Assembly (NCBI GenBank): GCA_019084405.1
Contig: JAHRFX010000075.1
Location: 3,457-67,456, forward strand
Source of the DNA: Methanobacterium sp.
GTDB taxonomy: Archaea; Methanobacteriota; Methanobacteria; Methanobacteriales; Methanobacteriaceae
Direction: 5' to 3'
DNA length: 64,000 nt
The notes below the pieces were generated by a model that saw only the letters and a list, made by a program, of their open reading frames with translations, did not search any database and was not told the origin of the DNA. Positions within the stretch are counted from its first letter, which is position 1. Every line of letters starts with the position of its first letter. Positions 49,231-58,272 of the stretch are shown piece by piece. A program made the position numbers and the translations under genes.

Positions 49231-49983
49231 GTGAAATCCCTACCTGAGGAATATCATGTCCTTCCAGGTTCAGATACTATGAAAACACCACATAACCCCG
49301 GGGTTAAGATTTTTTTGATTATGCTACTTTCAGTACCCTTATTATTTATTCCAGATTTCTATTTACATTTTCAAACCTACCTGAGCAGTAATATCATCAC
49401 CATGGTGGTCACCCAGCAGTGGCAGGTGGTGGTTTTTTTTATTTTAATCTTTTTAGCATTTTTAATACCTTTATCTTATCGCAGGAAACCCCAGTGGATA
49501 GAATATGGTCTGGTAACTGCATTTTTTGTGTCTTTATTTGTGGAAATGTATGGAATTCCCTTAACCATTCTTTTAGCCTCTAAATATTTCTTTGTACCTG
49601 GAACCCAGCTACCCCCTAACCTGCTGGTAATTAACTTTATGGGGGTGGAGCTGGGCATGGATCTGGCCATGGTTTATGGTTCTATTTTAATCCTGGGGGG
49701 AACTTTACTAATTATCATAAGCTGGATTACCCTCTACCGCAATTCTAAAGATAATAAACTGGTGGATAAAGGGATTTATGCTTACAGTCGCCACCCCCAG
49801 TATCTGGGATTTATCTTAGTTATACTGGGATGGTTTTATGGGTGGCCCACCCCTTTGACCTTTATTTTTTCCCCAATATTGATTTATAAGTATTTGAAGG
49901 TCTCTAAAAAGGAAGAAGAAGAAATTTTAAAGGAAAATCCTGATTATGAACAGTATAAAAAGAAAGTGCCCTTCCTGATTTGA
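49231..49983 (+). CDS. Membrane methyltransferase of the isoprenylcysteine/phospholipid type
   Basis: The 250-residue protein has five or six hydrophobic helices and the C-terminal signature GIYAYSRHPQYLGF (near 183), followed by E/K-rich KKEEEEILKENPDYEQYKKK. This is the ICMT/PEMT-type SAM-binding motif. It probably methylates a lipid or prenyl-type head group in the membrane; the substrate is unknown. The start is a GTG at 49231 with AAGGAT upstream; an ATG at 49279 (MKTPHN) is an alternative. Confidence 0.8.
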   Translation: MKSLPEEYHVLPGSDTMKTPHNPGVKIFLIMLLSVPLLFIPDFYLHFQTYLSSNIITMVVTQQWQVVVFFILIFLAFLIPLSYRRKPQWIEYGLVTAFFVSLFVEMYGIPLTILLASKYFFVPGTQLPPNLLVINFMGVELGMDLAMVYGSILILGGTLLIIISWITLYRNSKDNKLVDKGIYAYSRHPQYLGFILVILGWFYGWPTPLTFIFSPILIYKYLKVSKKEEEEILKENPDYEQYKKKVPFLI

Positions 49984-50091
49984 ATATTCTCATAAAGTGA
50001 AATATTATACACTAATAGTTAAATTTATCTCTGGAGAAGGATATAATCCCCTACCCAATTGTTATAAACCCCGCTTAAGAAGGATGACCTC

Positions 50092-51084
50092 ATGCCTGAA
50101 ACCATTATTCTAAATCAAAGTGAAATTAAACAGCTTGTTGAAATGAAAGACGTCTTGCACGATGTGGAAACTGCCTATGTGGAGCACTCCCTGAAGAACA
50201 TCCAGATGCCAGCTAAAGAATATCTTTATTTTAATGAATATAAGGGAGATCTAAGGATAATGCCCTGCTATCTGGAAGAAATGAAAAAAGCAGGGGTTAA
50301 GATGGTTAATGTCCACCCGGAAAATCCATTGCAGCATAATCTTCCTACTGTAATGGCTGTAATTGAACTGGTGGATCCTGAAACTGGTTTCCCCCTGGCC
50401 ATAATGGACGGTACCTGGATTACCAATATGCGTACCGGGGCAGCCGGAGGAGTAGCTGCCAAATACCTGGCCCGGGATAACTCGGAAATAGTGGGAGTTG
50501 TAGGAGCAGGCAAACAGGCTTATACTCAACTAATGGCCCTTAATGAAGTTATGGATATTAAAGAGGCCCAGGTTTACTGCCGTACCTGTTCTTTCCGTGA
50601 AAATTTTGCCCGGAACATGACAGAAAAATACGATATTCCGGTTAAAGCCGTGGACAGTATTCAAAAAGCGGTTAAAAATAAAGACGTGGTGGTCACCGTG
50701 ACCCCGGTGGATGATCCCATTATAAGTGGTGAATGGATATCTCCCGGGACCCATATAAATGCCATGGGAGCAGATGCCCCTGGAAAGCAGGAGTTAGAAT
50801 CGTCTATTTTAGTTAAATCCAGAATATTCATTGATTGCTTGGATCAGGCCAGCCATAGTGGAGAGATAAATGTACCTTTATCCCAGGGAATTCTGAAAAA
50901 AGAATCCATAAAGGGAAAGTTGGGAGATGTAATTACCGGTAAAGTACCAGGCAGAATGTCTGATGAGGATATAACTATTTTTGATTCCACTGGATTAGCA
51001 GTACAAGATATTACCACTGCCTGGACAGTTTATGAGAAAGCAAATGCTGTTAAAAAGGGTTATAAGATAAATCTGCTGGAATAA
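50092..51084 (+). CDS. Alanine dehydrogenase / ornithine cyclodeaminase-family protein
   Basis: The 330-residue product belongs to the mu-crystallin/ornithine cyclodeaminase group. The dinucleotide motif VGVVGAGKQAY lies near 133-143, and MRTGAAGGVAAKYLA near 112 plus the KMVNVHPENP region near 70 hold substrate-site residues. An archaeal relative (from Archaeoglobus) is a true alanine dehydrogenase, so NAD-dependent alanine dehydrogenation is one candidate. Ornithine cyclodeamination is the other. A T-run follows the stop. Confidence 0.85.
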   Translation: MPETIILNQSEIKQLVEMKDVLHDVETAYVEHSLKNIQMPAKEYLYFNEYKGDLRIMPCYLEEMKKAGVKMVNVHPENPLQHNLPTVMAVIELVDPETGFPLAIMDGTWITNMRTGAAGGVAAKYLARDNSEIVGVVGAGKQAYTQLMALNEVMDIKEAQVYCRTCSFRENFARNMTEKYDIPVKAVDSIQKAVKNKDVVVTVTPVDDPIISGEWISPGTHINAMGADAPGKQELESSILVKSRIFIDCLDQASHSGEINVPLSQGILKKESIKGKLGDVITGKVPGRMSDEDITIFDSTGLAVQDITTAWTVYEKANAVKKGYKINLLE

Positions 51085-51088
51085 ATCC

Positions 51089-51097
51089 TTTTTTTTG
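51089..51097 (+). terminator. T-rich terminator tract
   Basis: Nine consecutive T-rich bases, eight of them T in a row, follow the stop of the ornithine cyclodeaminase-like gene after four bases. No stem is seen. Confidence 0.35.
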
Positions 51098-51160
51098 TAC
51101 CCGGGGTTAAAAAAATACATATTTATATCCCGGAAGGGCCAATATAGGTGTGGTGGTTTT

Positions 51161-51325
51161 ATGTATCAGGAAGGAGTCTACCTCTCGGAAGTTTTAAGTA
51201 GAATGAATCACGTTTTTGAGCGTTTCAGACATTTAAGTCGTACCCGATCACTGAAAAAACATCAGATAGAAGAGATTGATTATCATATCACGGAGATTAC
51301 CCGGATACTCAATGAATGTAATTAA
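51161..51325 (+). CDS. 54-residue hypothetical protein
   Basis: ATG at 51161 follows an AGGTGTGGTGG-like purine run and gives MYQEGVYLSEVLSRMNHVF. The protein is soluble, basic and helical (RTRSLKKHQIEEIDYHITEI), and ends ILNECN. A longer frame open from 51095 would begin MYPGLKKYIFI but has no ribosome binding site. It could be a coiled-coil or nucleic-acid binding protein; no family is recognised. Confidence 0.5.
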   Translation: MYQEGVYLSEVLSRMNHVFERFRHLSRTRSLKKHQIEEIDYHITEITRILNECN

Positions 51326-51374
51326 ATATTCGGGTAGTATTTTAATTTTAAAAAAATAAGTTAAATGTGATTTT

Positions 51375-52013
51375 ATGATGGAATTGGCCTTATTTACTGC
51401 CACTTCTTTTTTGGTGGGGCTATCCGGAGCACTGGCCCCCGGGCCCATGTTAAGTGTTACCATTTCCGATTCTGTAGAAAAAGGATTTATAGCCGGACCT
51501 TTAATTGTTTCAGGACATATAATAAGTGAAATCGTACTGGTAATTCTATTATTTGCAGGTTTAGGGTGGTTGGTTGGTTCTGCTCCAGCAGCATTTATAA
51601 TAGGAGTTGTAGGAGGATTAGTACTCATAGTGATGGGTTTGCAGATGGTAAAAAGTAAACTATCCTTTAAGGCCAGAGCGGGAGATGTGAACTTGAAATC
51701 TAAATCCCGTTCAATTTTTGAGGGCATATTAAGCAGCATAAGCAATCCCTATTTTTTTATATGGTGGGCTACTATTGGAGGTGCATTTTTATTTCAGGGA
51801 GTTGCTCTGGCAGGTCTGGTGGGAATTTCAGGCTTTTTAATTGGTCACTGGTCCTCGGATTTATTATGGTACAGTACCGTGTCTTTTTTAAGTTCCCGGG
51901 GGTCCCGCACTATGAATCCCCATACCCACCGAAACATACTTAAAGTTTGTGGATGTTTTCTAGTAATAATTGGTGCTTATTTTATTATAAATGCCCTTAA
52001 AATAAGTTTTTAA
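51375..52013 (+). CDS. LysE-family amino acid exporter
   Basis: The 212-residue protein has six hydrophobic segments and the LysE/RhtB start (FLVGLSGALAPGPMLSVTIS). Near residue 118 is GILSSISNPYFFIWW, the second signature of the family. Such proteins export amino acids or other small metabolites; the cargo is unknown. ATG at 51375 is followed directly by ATG at 51378 and either could start. It lies 49 bp after the 54-residue gene. Confidence 0.87.
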   Translation: MMELALFTATSFLVGLSGALAPGPMLSVTISDSVEKGFIAGPLIVSGHIISEIVLVILLFAGLGWLVGSAPAAFIIGVVGGLVLIVMGLQMVKSKLSFKARAGDVNLKSKSRSIFEGILSSISNPYFFIWWATIGGAFLFQGVALAGLVGISGFLIGHWSSDLLWYSTVSFLSSRGSRTMNPHTHRNILKVCGCFLVIIGAYFIINALKISF

Positions 52014-52120
52014 GTTATTTAATTTTTTTAGTCTTAAAAATAATTATTGAGGCCCTGTTATTCAAATTTAAAGGCTTTTAATTAAAGTTTCTATTTCAGG
52101 GTAAGAGGTATAGTTTTTTA

Positions 52121-52939
52121 ATGAGGTGTTCCAAATCCCTATATATGAAACCCCAGGCCGTGGTTTTTGATAACTCTGGAACCCTTATTCGAAGAGACCG
52201 GGTATTGAAACATATAAAAACTGGAGAAATTTGTGATCATTTGAATTCTATGGATGTTATTGATTATACACCAAATCTGGCACTGGTGGTGCTGCAGACC
52301 GACCCGGGTAGATGTCTACTGAATGCCAGATCCGGGCAAACCATTTATGAATTCATAACTCTGAACAAGGTTGGTTTTGATATAAGTTATTCTTACCAGG
52401 ACTACACTAAAAAAGAAGTATTAAAAGCACTTGAAAATGATAATTCAACTGTAAAAGATATTCAGGATACCATTCAAGCAGTTATGGATAAAGATTATGA
52501 CGTGGAAATATGTAGTGGTTCTGGTTTCATCATTGATATGGCCCAGGGCAGAGTGGAATTTGCCATCAGTTCCGGGGGCCGGATATTCCCGGAAGTTCGT
52601 TCTGTGGTGAAATATCTTAAGAAGAAAGGAGTGAGTATTTTTATTGCCTCGGGAGATCGTAAAGGATCTCTTAAACAACTGGCCAGTTACATTTGCATTC
52701 CCCAGGAAAATGTATTTCCCACCGCAGATACCCGGAGGAAAAATGACATTGTAAAGGAACTTAAAAAAAAGTATCAGGTGATGATGGTGGGTAATGGATC
52801 CAATGATATTTTAGCTTTAAAGGAAGCAGATTTAGGAGTTTTAACAACCCAACAAAAGGAAGATCTCCCTCAGAAGGTTTTTGATGCAGCAGATGTGGTA
52901 ATTGAAAATATAGAAGAAATAAAGAATCTGGATTTTTAA
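52121..52939 (+). CDS. HAD phosphatase related to the P-type ATPase soluble group
   Basis: The 272-residue protein has HAD motif I VVFDNSGTLI near residue 14, motif II FIASGDRKG near 180 and motif IV GNGSNDILAL near 225. The DNSGT signature replaces the DKTGT of P-type ATPases but keeps the first Asp nucleophile. The inserted region of about 120 residues between motif I and motif II resembles a cap. No membrane segments. Archaeal soluble members with this form are phosphatases of unknown substrate. It ends 6 bp before the convergent small gene. Confidence 0.72.
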   Translation: MRCSKSLYMKPQAVVFDNSGTLIRRDRVLKHIKTGEICDHLNSMDVIDYTPNLALVVLQTDPGRCLLNARSGQTIYEFITLNKVGFDISYSYQDYTKKEVLKALENDNSTVKDIQDTIQAVMDKDYDVEICSGSGFIIDMAQGRVEFAISSGGRIFPEVRSVVKYLKKKGVSIFIASGDRKGSLKQLASYICIPQENVFPTADTRRKNDIVKELKKKYQVMMVGNGSNDILALKEADLGVLTTQQKEDLPQKVFDAADVVIENIEEIKNLDF

Positions 52940-52945
52940 ATATTA

Positions 52946-53176
52946 TTATTTTGGGAGACTATTCCATTCTTTAAGGGAATTAGTTAAGCGTGTTTTTTTC
53001 TTTTCGTCCTGTATCCAGTTTTTAACTTCTTTCCAGACTATGTTGCATTTTTCATCCTTTTTTTGATCTGTTGCCTGGCGAATTGCCAGATCAACGGCTT
53101 TTCTTTCCTCTTTGTTTTGAGGTTCTATACCTGCTTCCTCTAAAATGGTCTTCATGTGTCTTAAATAACAGCTCAT
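52946..53176 (-). CDS. 76-residue hypothetical soluble protein
   Basis: The product begins MSCYLRHMKTILEEAGIEPQ, is charged and helical, and has Cys at 3 and 44 (DEKCNIVWKEVKNWIQDEKKK). Two short Trp-containing segments (IVWKEVKNWI and LKEWNSLPK) look conserved-like. I do not recognise a family. It is convergent with the HAD gene and divergent from the 5'-nucleotidase gene. The ATG is preceded by weak purines. Confidence 0.55.
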   Translation of the reverse strand: MSCYLRHMKTILEEAGIEPQNKEERKAVDLAIRQATDQKKDEKCNIVWKEVKNWIQDEKKKTRLTNSLKEWNSLPK

Positions 53177-53289
53177 GGTGGGGCCTCATTTAACTTAATT
53201 GCAGTAATAAATTATATAACCTGATTATAAGATTAATTTTATTATGTATAATAACTAAAAATATAGTATATGCATATGAAGGGATTTTT

Positions 53290-54738
53290 ATGAAGCCCTG
53301 CCACCCCTTAACCATAGTCCAGTTAAATGATAGTCATGCTTATTTTGAATTACATAATGAACTCTTCTGGAATGGCCCTAAGCCCATCCATAAATTAACT
53401 GGAGGTTATGCTCGCATCGGGTCTCTTTTAAATAGTATTAGAAATGAAAATCCGGGATCTGTAGTTTTTTTAGATGGGGGAGACACCATCCACGGGACCT
53501 ACCCTGCAGTTAAATCCGAAGGGTTTTCCATGGTACCTCTCTTGAATCAGCTGGATTTAAATGCTATGACCGCCCACTGGGAATTTGCCTATGGACCAGA
53601 AAAATTTAAAAAACTGGTCAAAAAACTGGATTACCCCATGCTGGCCCTGAATTGTTACTACAAGAAGAATAATAAATTGGTTTTCCCTCCTTATGTAATT
53701 GAAGAGTTTAATGGATGCAGAGTAGGTATAATTGGAATTGCCGCCAGCATAGTGGACCAGGTCATGCCTCCCTATTTCAGCACCGGGATTTATTTTACAG
53801 AAGCCAGGCTGGAATTAAAACACTATGTGGGTCACCTCAGAAATGAGGAAAAGGTGGATTTGATTATCCTCCTTTCTCACCTGGGCTTTCCCCAGGATAT
53901 CCAGTTAATCCAGGAGGTAGACGGTGTGGATGTCCTCTTAAGTTCCCATACTCATAACCGGATTTATCGACCGGTGCTGGTAAATGATACTGTGGTGATT
54001 CAGTCCGGATGTCATGGATCATTTTTAGGTCGTCTGGATCTGGAGCTGAGTAAAACAGGGATAAAGAACATATCCCATCAATTAATAACAGTGGGGGAAG
54101 ATATTGTACCGGACCAGGAAATAGAAGAAATGGTAAACCATGTAATGGATCCCCATAAAGAGTATCTGGATGAGGTGGTGGGACATACCAGAACCCCTTT
54201 AAACCGGAATACCGTTCTGGAATCTAGCATGGATAACTTCTTATTAAAAAGTGTATTAAATAAAATCCCTGCAGATGTAGCATTTTCCAATGGATGGCGC
54301 TATGGTGCTCCTATACCTTCCGGAGACATGACTGTGAATGATTTGTGGAATATCATACCTGTAAATCCCATGATTATGCAGGCTAAGATTACGGGAAGGG
54401 AGATATGGACCATGCTGGAAGAAAATTTAGAGCGTACGTTTTCTAGAAATCCATATAATCAAAGAGGAGGATATGTGAAACGTTGTATGGGTCTTAATCT
54501 TTATTTTAAAATTGAAAATCCCTATGGTCAGCGCATCCAGCAGATTTTTATCAGAGGTAAAAAAATAAAGCCAGATCAACTTTATGAGGCAGTTTACCTT
54601 ACCAGCCAGGGGATTCCTCCAGAATATGGTCGGGATCATTCCACCACAGAATATAATGCTATTGAAGCAATGCAAGAGTATTTAGCAAAGGAAAAGAAAA
54701 TTGACACCCCACTAAGTGGTAGTGTGGTGGCAGTATAA
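53290..54738 (+). CDS. 5'-nucleotidase / UDP-sugar hydrolase-family protein without signal peptide
   Basis: The 482-residue product has the metallophosphoesterase domain QLNDSHAYFE (near 11), FLDGGDTIHG (near 59), SHLGFP (near 197) and SSHTHN (near 218), followed by a 5_nucleotid_C domain (about 285-460, GWRYGAPIP near 337). The GNHE motif is replaced by AHWEFAYG (near 96), as in SoxB-like members. No signal peptide is seen, so it may act in the cytoplasm. It is followed 15 bp later by the DsrE gene. Substrate unknown. Confidence 0.82.
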   Translation: MKPCHPLTIVQLNDSHAYFELHNELFWNGPKPIHKLTGGYARIGSLLNSIRNENPGSVVFLDGGDTIHGTYPAVKSEGFSMVPLLNQLDLNAMTAHWEFAYGPEKFKKLVKKLDYPMLALNCYYKKNNKLVFPPYVIEEFNGCRVGIIGIAASIVDQVMPPYFSTGIYFTEARLELKHYVGHLRNEEKVDLIILLSHLGFPQDIQLIQEVDGVDVLLSSHTHNRIYRPVLVNDTVVIQSGCHGSFLGRLDLELSKTGIKNISHQLITVGEDIVPDQEIEEMVNHVMDPHKEYLDEVVGHTRTPLNRNTVLESSMDNFLLKSVLNKIPADVAFSNGWRYGAPIPSGDMTVNDLWNIIPVNPMIMQAKITGREIWTMLEENLERTFSRNPYNQRGGYVKRCMGLNLYFKIENPYGQRIQQIFIRGKKIKPDQLYEAVYLTSQGIPPEYGRDHSTTEYNAIEAMQEYLAKEKKIDTPLSGSVVAV

Positions 54739-54753
54739 TAGAGGTGATGAGAT

Positions 54754-55131
54754 ATGGTAGATTATAAAGTAATATTCCATTTAGATGAAAATGACCCCCA
54801 GCGGATTAACCTGGTTTTAAATAATCTGAATAATCTGATGCAGGATATGGGAGAGGAAAATCTGGAACTGGAACTGGTAACCTATGGACCGGGTTTGCAA
54901 CTGTTTTTAAAGGGTTCGCCATTTTTCCCCCATATGGAAAGTTTGGCCCAGAAAGGAGTGATATTTGCCGGTTGTGGTAATACCCTCAAGGGGATGGGTG
55001 TTGCAGTTGAGGAGCTTCTGGATTCAGTGCAGGTGGTGCCTTCTGGTGTAGGGAGCTGGTTAAAAAGCAGCACCAGGGCTGGATTTATATCAGACCCTGA
55101 ATTATTTTTCAATCATATATATTTTTTGTAA
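54754..55131 (+). CDS. DsrE-family sulfur-relay-like protein
   Basis: The 125-residue protein has the DsrE/DsrF-like fold: VIFHLDENDPQRINLVLNN near the N-terminus, LVTYGPGLQLFLKG near 45 and GVIFAGCGNTLKGMG near 67, the last holding the conserved Cys region of the family. Such proteins pass sulfur or form hexamers of unknown role. A GAGGTGATGAG precedes the ATG. It is probably co-transcribed with the 5'-nucleotidase-like gene. Its 3' end overlaps the end of the broken TMEM175-like gene. Confidence 0.78.
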   Translation: MVDYKVIFHLDENDPQRINLVLNNLNNLMQDMGEENLELELVTYGPGLQLFLKGSPFFPHMESLAQKGVIFAGCGNTLKGMGVAVEELLDSVQVVPSGVGSWLKSSTRAGFISDPELFFNHIYFL

Positions 55132-55739
55132 TTATATCCCCTATTCTCTTAATAATAGGTATGGTGGCATAGACAGTCGTACTAAGAGCAGGATGAACTA
55201 AACTTACTCCTATAGCTATCAGTGAAGCCAGAGGAAAACTTAGATTGATTCCCATATAGCGTCGAAATGTTGGGGGCTTTTATCCATGTCAGTCAGGTCT
55301 TTTTTGTAGGCATAGTACCAGTTGGTAAATAATAATGCCCCGATAATAAACATGTTGGAGTTAAAAAAAAAGGCCGCAGATTGAAGGTCCCCATATTCTC
55401 CAATAAGTATGGTGGAAAAGGGCACCAGAGCCACAAAAAGTAGCCAGGAAACATTAATCCAGATAAGGGCCATGTCTGCTTTTTTTATAAAATGGAATTG
55501 GCCATGATCACCCTCCAGAAAACAGCCAGAAGAATGAAACTAAGCCCATAAACATAGAACTTGGGAATCATACCTATTAAAAATGTGGAAAGGGTGGCGT
55601 CAGTTACATCAGATGGAAAATCAGATATTTCAAGGTTTAAAACCAGTAGAGTCATGGCAAAGGCAAAGATTCCATCAATTAATGTTTGTATACGGCTGGT
55701 ATTCATCCATTCCTTTTTTGGGCTTTTTTTTGATTCCAT
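55109..55739 (-). pseudogene. TMEM175-family potassium-channel-like gene with two frameshifts
   Basis: Three frames join into one TMEM175-like protein. The first (from ATG 55739) has MNTSRIQTLIDGIFAFAMTL, the FSDG-type first helix signature. Near 55508 one missing base would turn the next residues into FWRV-HHGQFHFIKKAD. The next frame gives WINVSWLLFVALVPFSTILI, and near 55270 a second shift leads to YMGINLSFPLASLIAIGVSL and ends KNIYD at 55109. About 210 residues when repaired, the normal size. Two shifts in one gene suggest decay or local sequence error. Confidence 0.72.
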
Positions 55740-55752
55740 ATTTTCTCTCAAC

Positions 55753-56501
55753 TTAATTTATGGTCTTAATCAGTTTTCTGCTTTTTAAGACATTTTCATA
55801 TTTATTTAATTCTATTATTCCCTTATCAATATTATTCAAAAGTTTTAAATCCAGGTCCCCCTCTCCTAAGGGCATGTGCTGGTCTTTCACCCCATCATTA
55901 TCACTCAGATGGTAGTAATAAGTGTTTTTTATCTTTAAGAAATCCTCCGGATTTCTGCTAGTATTAGCATGTCCCATATCCACCGTGGCCCCACATCCGC
56001 ATTCATTTACTACTTTCTGATGTTCGGGTGCACTGTTACAGACATAAGAGAACCGATGCGGCATGTTTTCCACTGAAAAATTAATTCCCCTGTCTTTAGC
56101 ATAATCCGTGCAGAGAGTGAGGGTTTCTATGGCATGTTCTAGGGCAAATTTTCGCACCTGTGCATCCTTGCGCCGGATAATTCCCGGGTGAGTGGTTATG
56201 GTTTGAGCCCCTATTTTCACCGCCGGATCCACTGTTTCAATTAATTGTAGTCTGGTTTCTTCCCGGATCCCCTGGTTTAAGCTGGCCGGTTTAAATCAAT
56301 GGTGGGGGAGTGAAGGAATACGGTTATATCATAGGATTGGAAAATCTCCAGTTCCTTTACTCCGTTTTTGAGAATATTTCGAGGCCCGTAAGGCCCTTCA
56401 CAGAGTATCTCCATTAAATCAAAACCATCCCCCGAAGCCTGGTCCAGCATATCTTCAAAAGATTCCATAAAGAGGGCCAGGGTAGAAAAACCTATTTTCA
56501 T
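55753..56501 (-). pseudogene. TIM-barrel (xylose isomerase/AP endonuclease 2-like) gene with one frameshift
   Basis: The first frame begins MKIGFSTLALFMESFEDMLD and reaches HSPTIDLNRPA at about 56280, where it stops. The other frame continues at once as SLNQGIREETRLQLIETVD, then KIGAQTITTHPG and VENMPHRF, DMGHAN and YYHLSDNDG, as in sugar-isomerase-like TIM barrels with conserved metal-site His, Asp and Glu. One base is missing in the CCAGC segment. The repaired protein is about 249 residues. It lies 13 bp upstream of the TMEM175-like gene. Confidence 0.75.
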
Positions 56502-56639
56502 TATAATTCCTCTTATTCTTTTAAACGAACTATTTTCAGACTTAATGAGTACCGGGTTTATTTTTTGTTTAAATCAGAGATAAAATTGTATCTATAGCCT
56601 GGATAGGATATATTTTATCTGGAGCTTGTTTTTAGAAAA

Positions 56640-56715
56640 TTTATATATCAAAAAAACTCTGTACTTTATATCGAAAAATGATATATTGTAAATGGATATA
56701 TTGTGGCACGATATA
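56640..56715 (+). promoter_or_regulatory. TATA box and three 15-bp-phased GATATA repeats before the PadR gene
   Basis: TTTATATAT (56640-56648) is a good TATA box. GATATATTGT recurs at 56680-56689 and 56695-56704, and GATATAATGC at 56710-56719, exactly 15 bp apart; the last lies inside the gene start. ATATC at 56668-56672 also pairs with GATAT at 56680 as an inverted repeat. This is where a PadR-type repressor would bind. The repeats are seen; binding is inferred. Confidence 0.5.
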
Positions 56716-57230
56716 ATGCTTATGAAATGTTTAGTGGATTAAATGGCCGGGTATTATATTCCCCTAAAGTAGAAAGAGATAAAAATTTGGAAGAAGATAA
56801 CCCTGATAAGAACTCAGATAAAGAAAGGGTTCCAGAAGAAAGCCCCCTGCAGGGTTTTGACCAGAAAATGATCAAGAGTTTTATGCGAGGATTTGGAAAA
56901 ACCATGGTATTATGGATGATCAGCAAAAATCGGTTACATGGATATGAAATCCTGAATAAACTCCATCATTACTATTCCCTGGAAGAAGCCCATGCTAATC
57001 TAAAGCCACCCGGACCCAGTGTAATATATCCGATTTTGCATGACCTAGAAAAAAAAGGTTTAATTAAAGGAGTCTGGGAAGCCCAGGGCAAAAGGAAAGG
57101 AAAGTATTATGAAATAACTCTGGAAGGTGAGGCTACTATCCAGCGCATTAAAAATGTTATTGAAACACGAATAGCCCCTTTATGGGAGGATTTCTGGGGT
57201 GAAATGTTTGCCCTGGATAAAGAGAAATAA
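56703..57230 (+). CDS. PadR-family transcriptional regulator
   Basis: The 175-residue product has a disordered acidic N-terminal part (about 60 residues) and a PadR winged helix: RGFGKTMVLWMISKNRLHGYEIL near 60-83, PGPSVIYPILHDLEKKGLI near 102-120 and YYEITLEGEATIQRI near 134. The C-terminal helices (IAPLWEDFWG) serve for dimerisation. The start is GTG at 56703 without a clear ribosome binding site. It is the first gene before an ABC exporter, so it probably controls that exporter and perhaps itself. Intact, unlike its neighbours. Confidence 0.85.
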   Translation: MARYNAYEMFSGLNGRVLYSPKVERDKNLEEDNPDKNSDKERVPEESPLQGFDQKMIKSFMRGFGKTMVLWMISKNRLHGYEILNKLHHYYSLEEAHANLKPPGPSVIYPILHDLEKKGLIKGVWEAQGKRKGKYYEITLEGEATIQRIKNVIETRIAPLWEDFWGEMFALDKEK

Positions 57231-57254
57231 GGTTTTAAAAGGAGGGAATTTTGA

Positions 57255-58271
57255 ATGAAATATGCTATTGAAACCTTTGGCCTTAGCAAACAGTATGGAG
57301 ATTTCACAGCAGTGGATGCCCTTAACATGAAAATCAAAGAAAAAAGTATATTTGGTTTTTTAGGGCCCAATGGTGCAGGTAAAACCACCACCATAAAAAT
57401 GCTCACCTGTCTTATCCAGCCCACCAATGGAACTGCCCGGGTGGCAGGTTATGACGTGCGGGAAAACCCCAATGAGGTACGTAAAAAATAGGCATGGTTC
57501 CCCAGATGGTGAGTCTCTATGGAGACCTCACAGTTAGAGAAAATGTGGAGCTTTGTGCCGATTATTATGGCATGCCCCGGGACCTTAAAAAAGAGCGAAT
57601 TGTGGAATTAATGGAACTGGTGGATATTAAATATGCTGAAAATAAAATGGTGAAACATCTTTCAGGTGGGCAGAAACAAAAAGTTTCCGTGGTGGCCAGC
57701 CTGGTGCATCAACCAGATATATTATTTTTAGATGAACCCACCATTGGACTGGATCCCAGCACCAAAAGAGTCCTGTGGGACTTGATTTATGATTTGAATG
57801 AAAAGGGCCATACCATTGTACTGTGTTCCCATGACATGTATGAGGTGGAGTTACTGTGTGATAAGGTGGGCATAATCAACCAGGGAAAAACTAGCCGCAT
57901 TTAATACTCCTCAGAGCCTTAAAAATTCCCTTATAAAAAAATATAACATTAATGGGCCGCTTAAAGATAGTTCCAACCGGGAACTGGAAGTAGATGAGGG
58001 AGAAGTGGAAAATAAGCAGATGAGTATCATGGTTACCAACCTCAATAAAGACATTATAAAAGAAATAGAAGATTTACCTGCAGTCTGTGGATTGAAAGAG
58101 CACTCCTCCGGACGTATAATTATGGATATGGATGATGCCTCTAGTTGTGCAGTTAATGATGTTATAGAAACCGTGCTTAAAAACCAGGGCAATATCACTT
58201 CCATAGTCACCAGAGACCCCTCTCTGGAAGATGTTTTTATGGAAGTGACTGGTAAGGATCCGGGGGAATAA
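57255..58271 (+). pseudogene. ABC-2 exporter ATP-binding protein gene with two frameshifts
   Basis: The first frame has GFLGPNGAGKTTTIKML (Walker A) and ends RKK-TAG at 57489. A lost A in the A6 run at 57483-57488 would continue as IGMVPQMVSLYGDLTVREN. The second frame holds LSGGQKQKVSVVASL and ILFLDEPTIGLDP, and ends at 57904. Taking one A out of the A5 run at 57886-57890 continues as QGKLAAFNTPQSLK and the final frame to 58271 with DPSLEDVFMEVTGKD. Repaired length is about 338 residues. An AGGAGGG lies before the ATG. Both breaks are homopolymer indels. Confidence 0.8.
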
Positions 58272-58272
58272 T

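Noticed and set aside
57255..58271. Programmed ribosomal frameshifting in the ABC ATPase gene
   Set aside because: Two opposite shifts in one gene and others in the neighbours make error or decay far more likely than programmed recoding; no stimulatory structure is seen.
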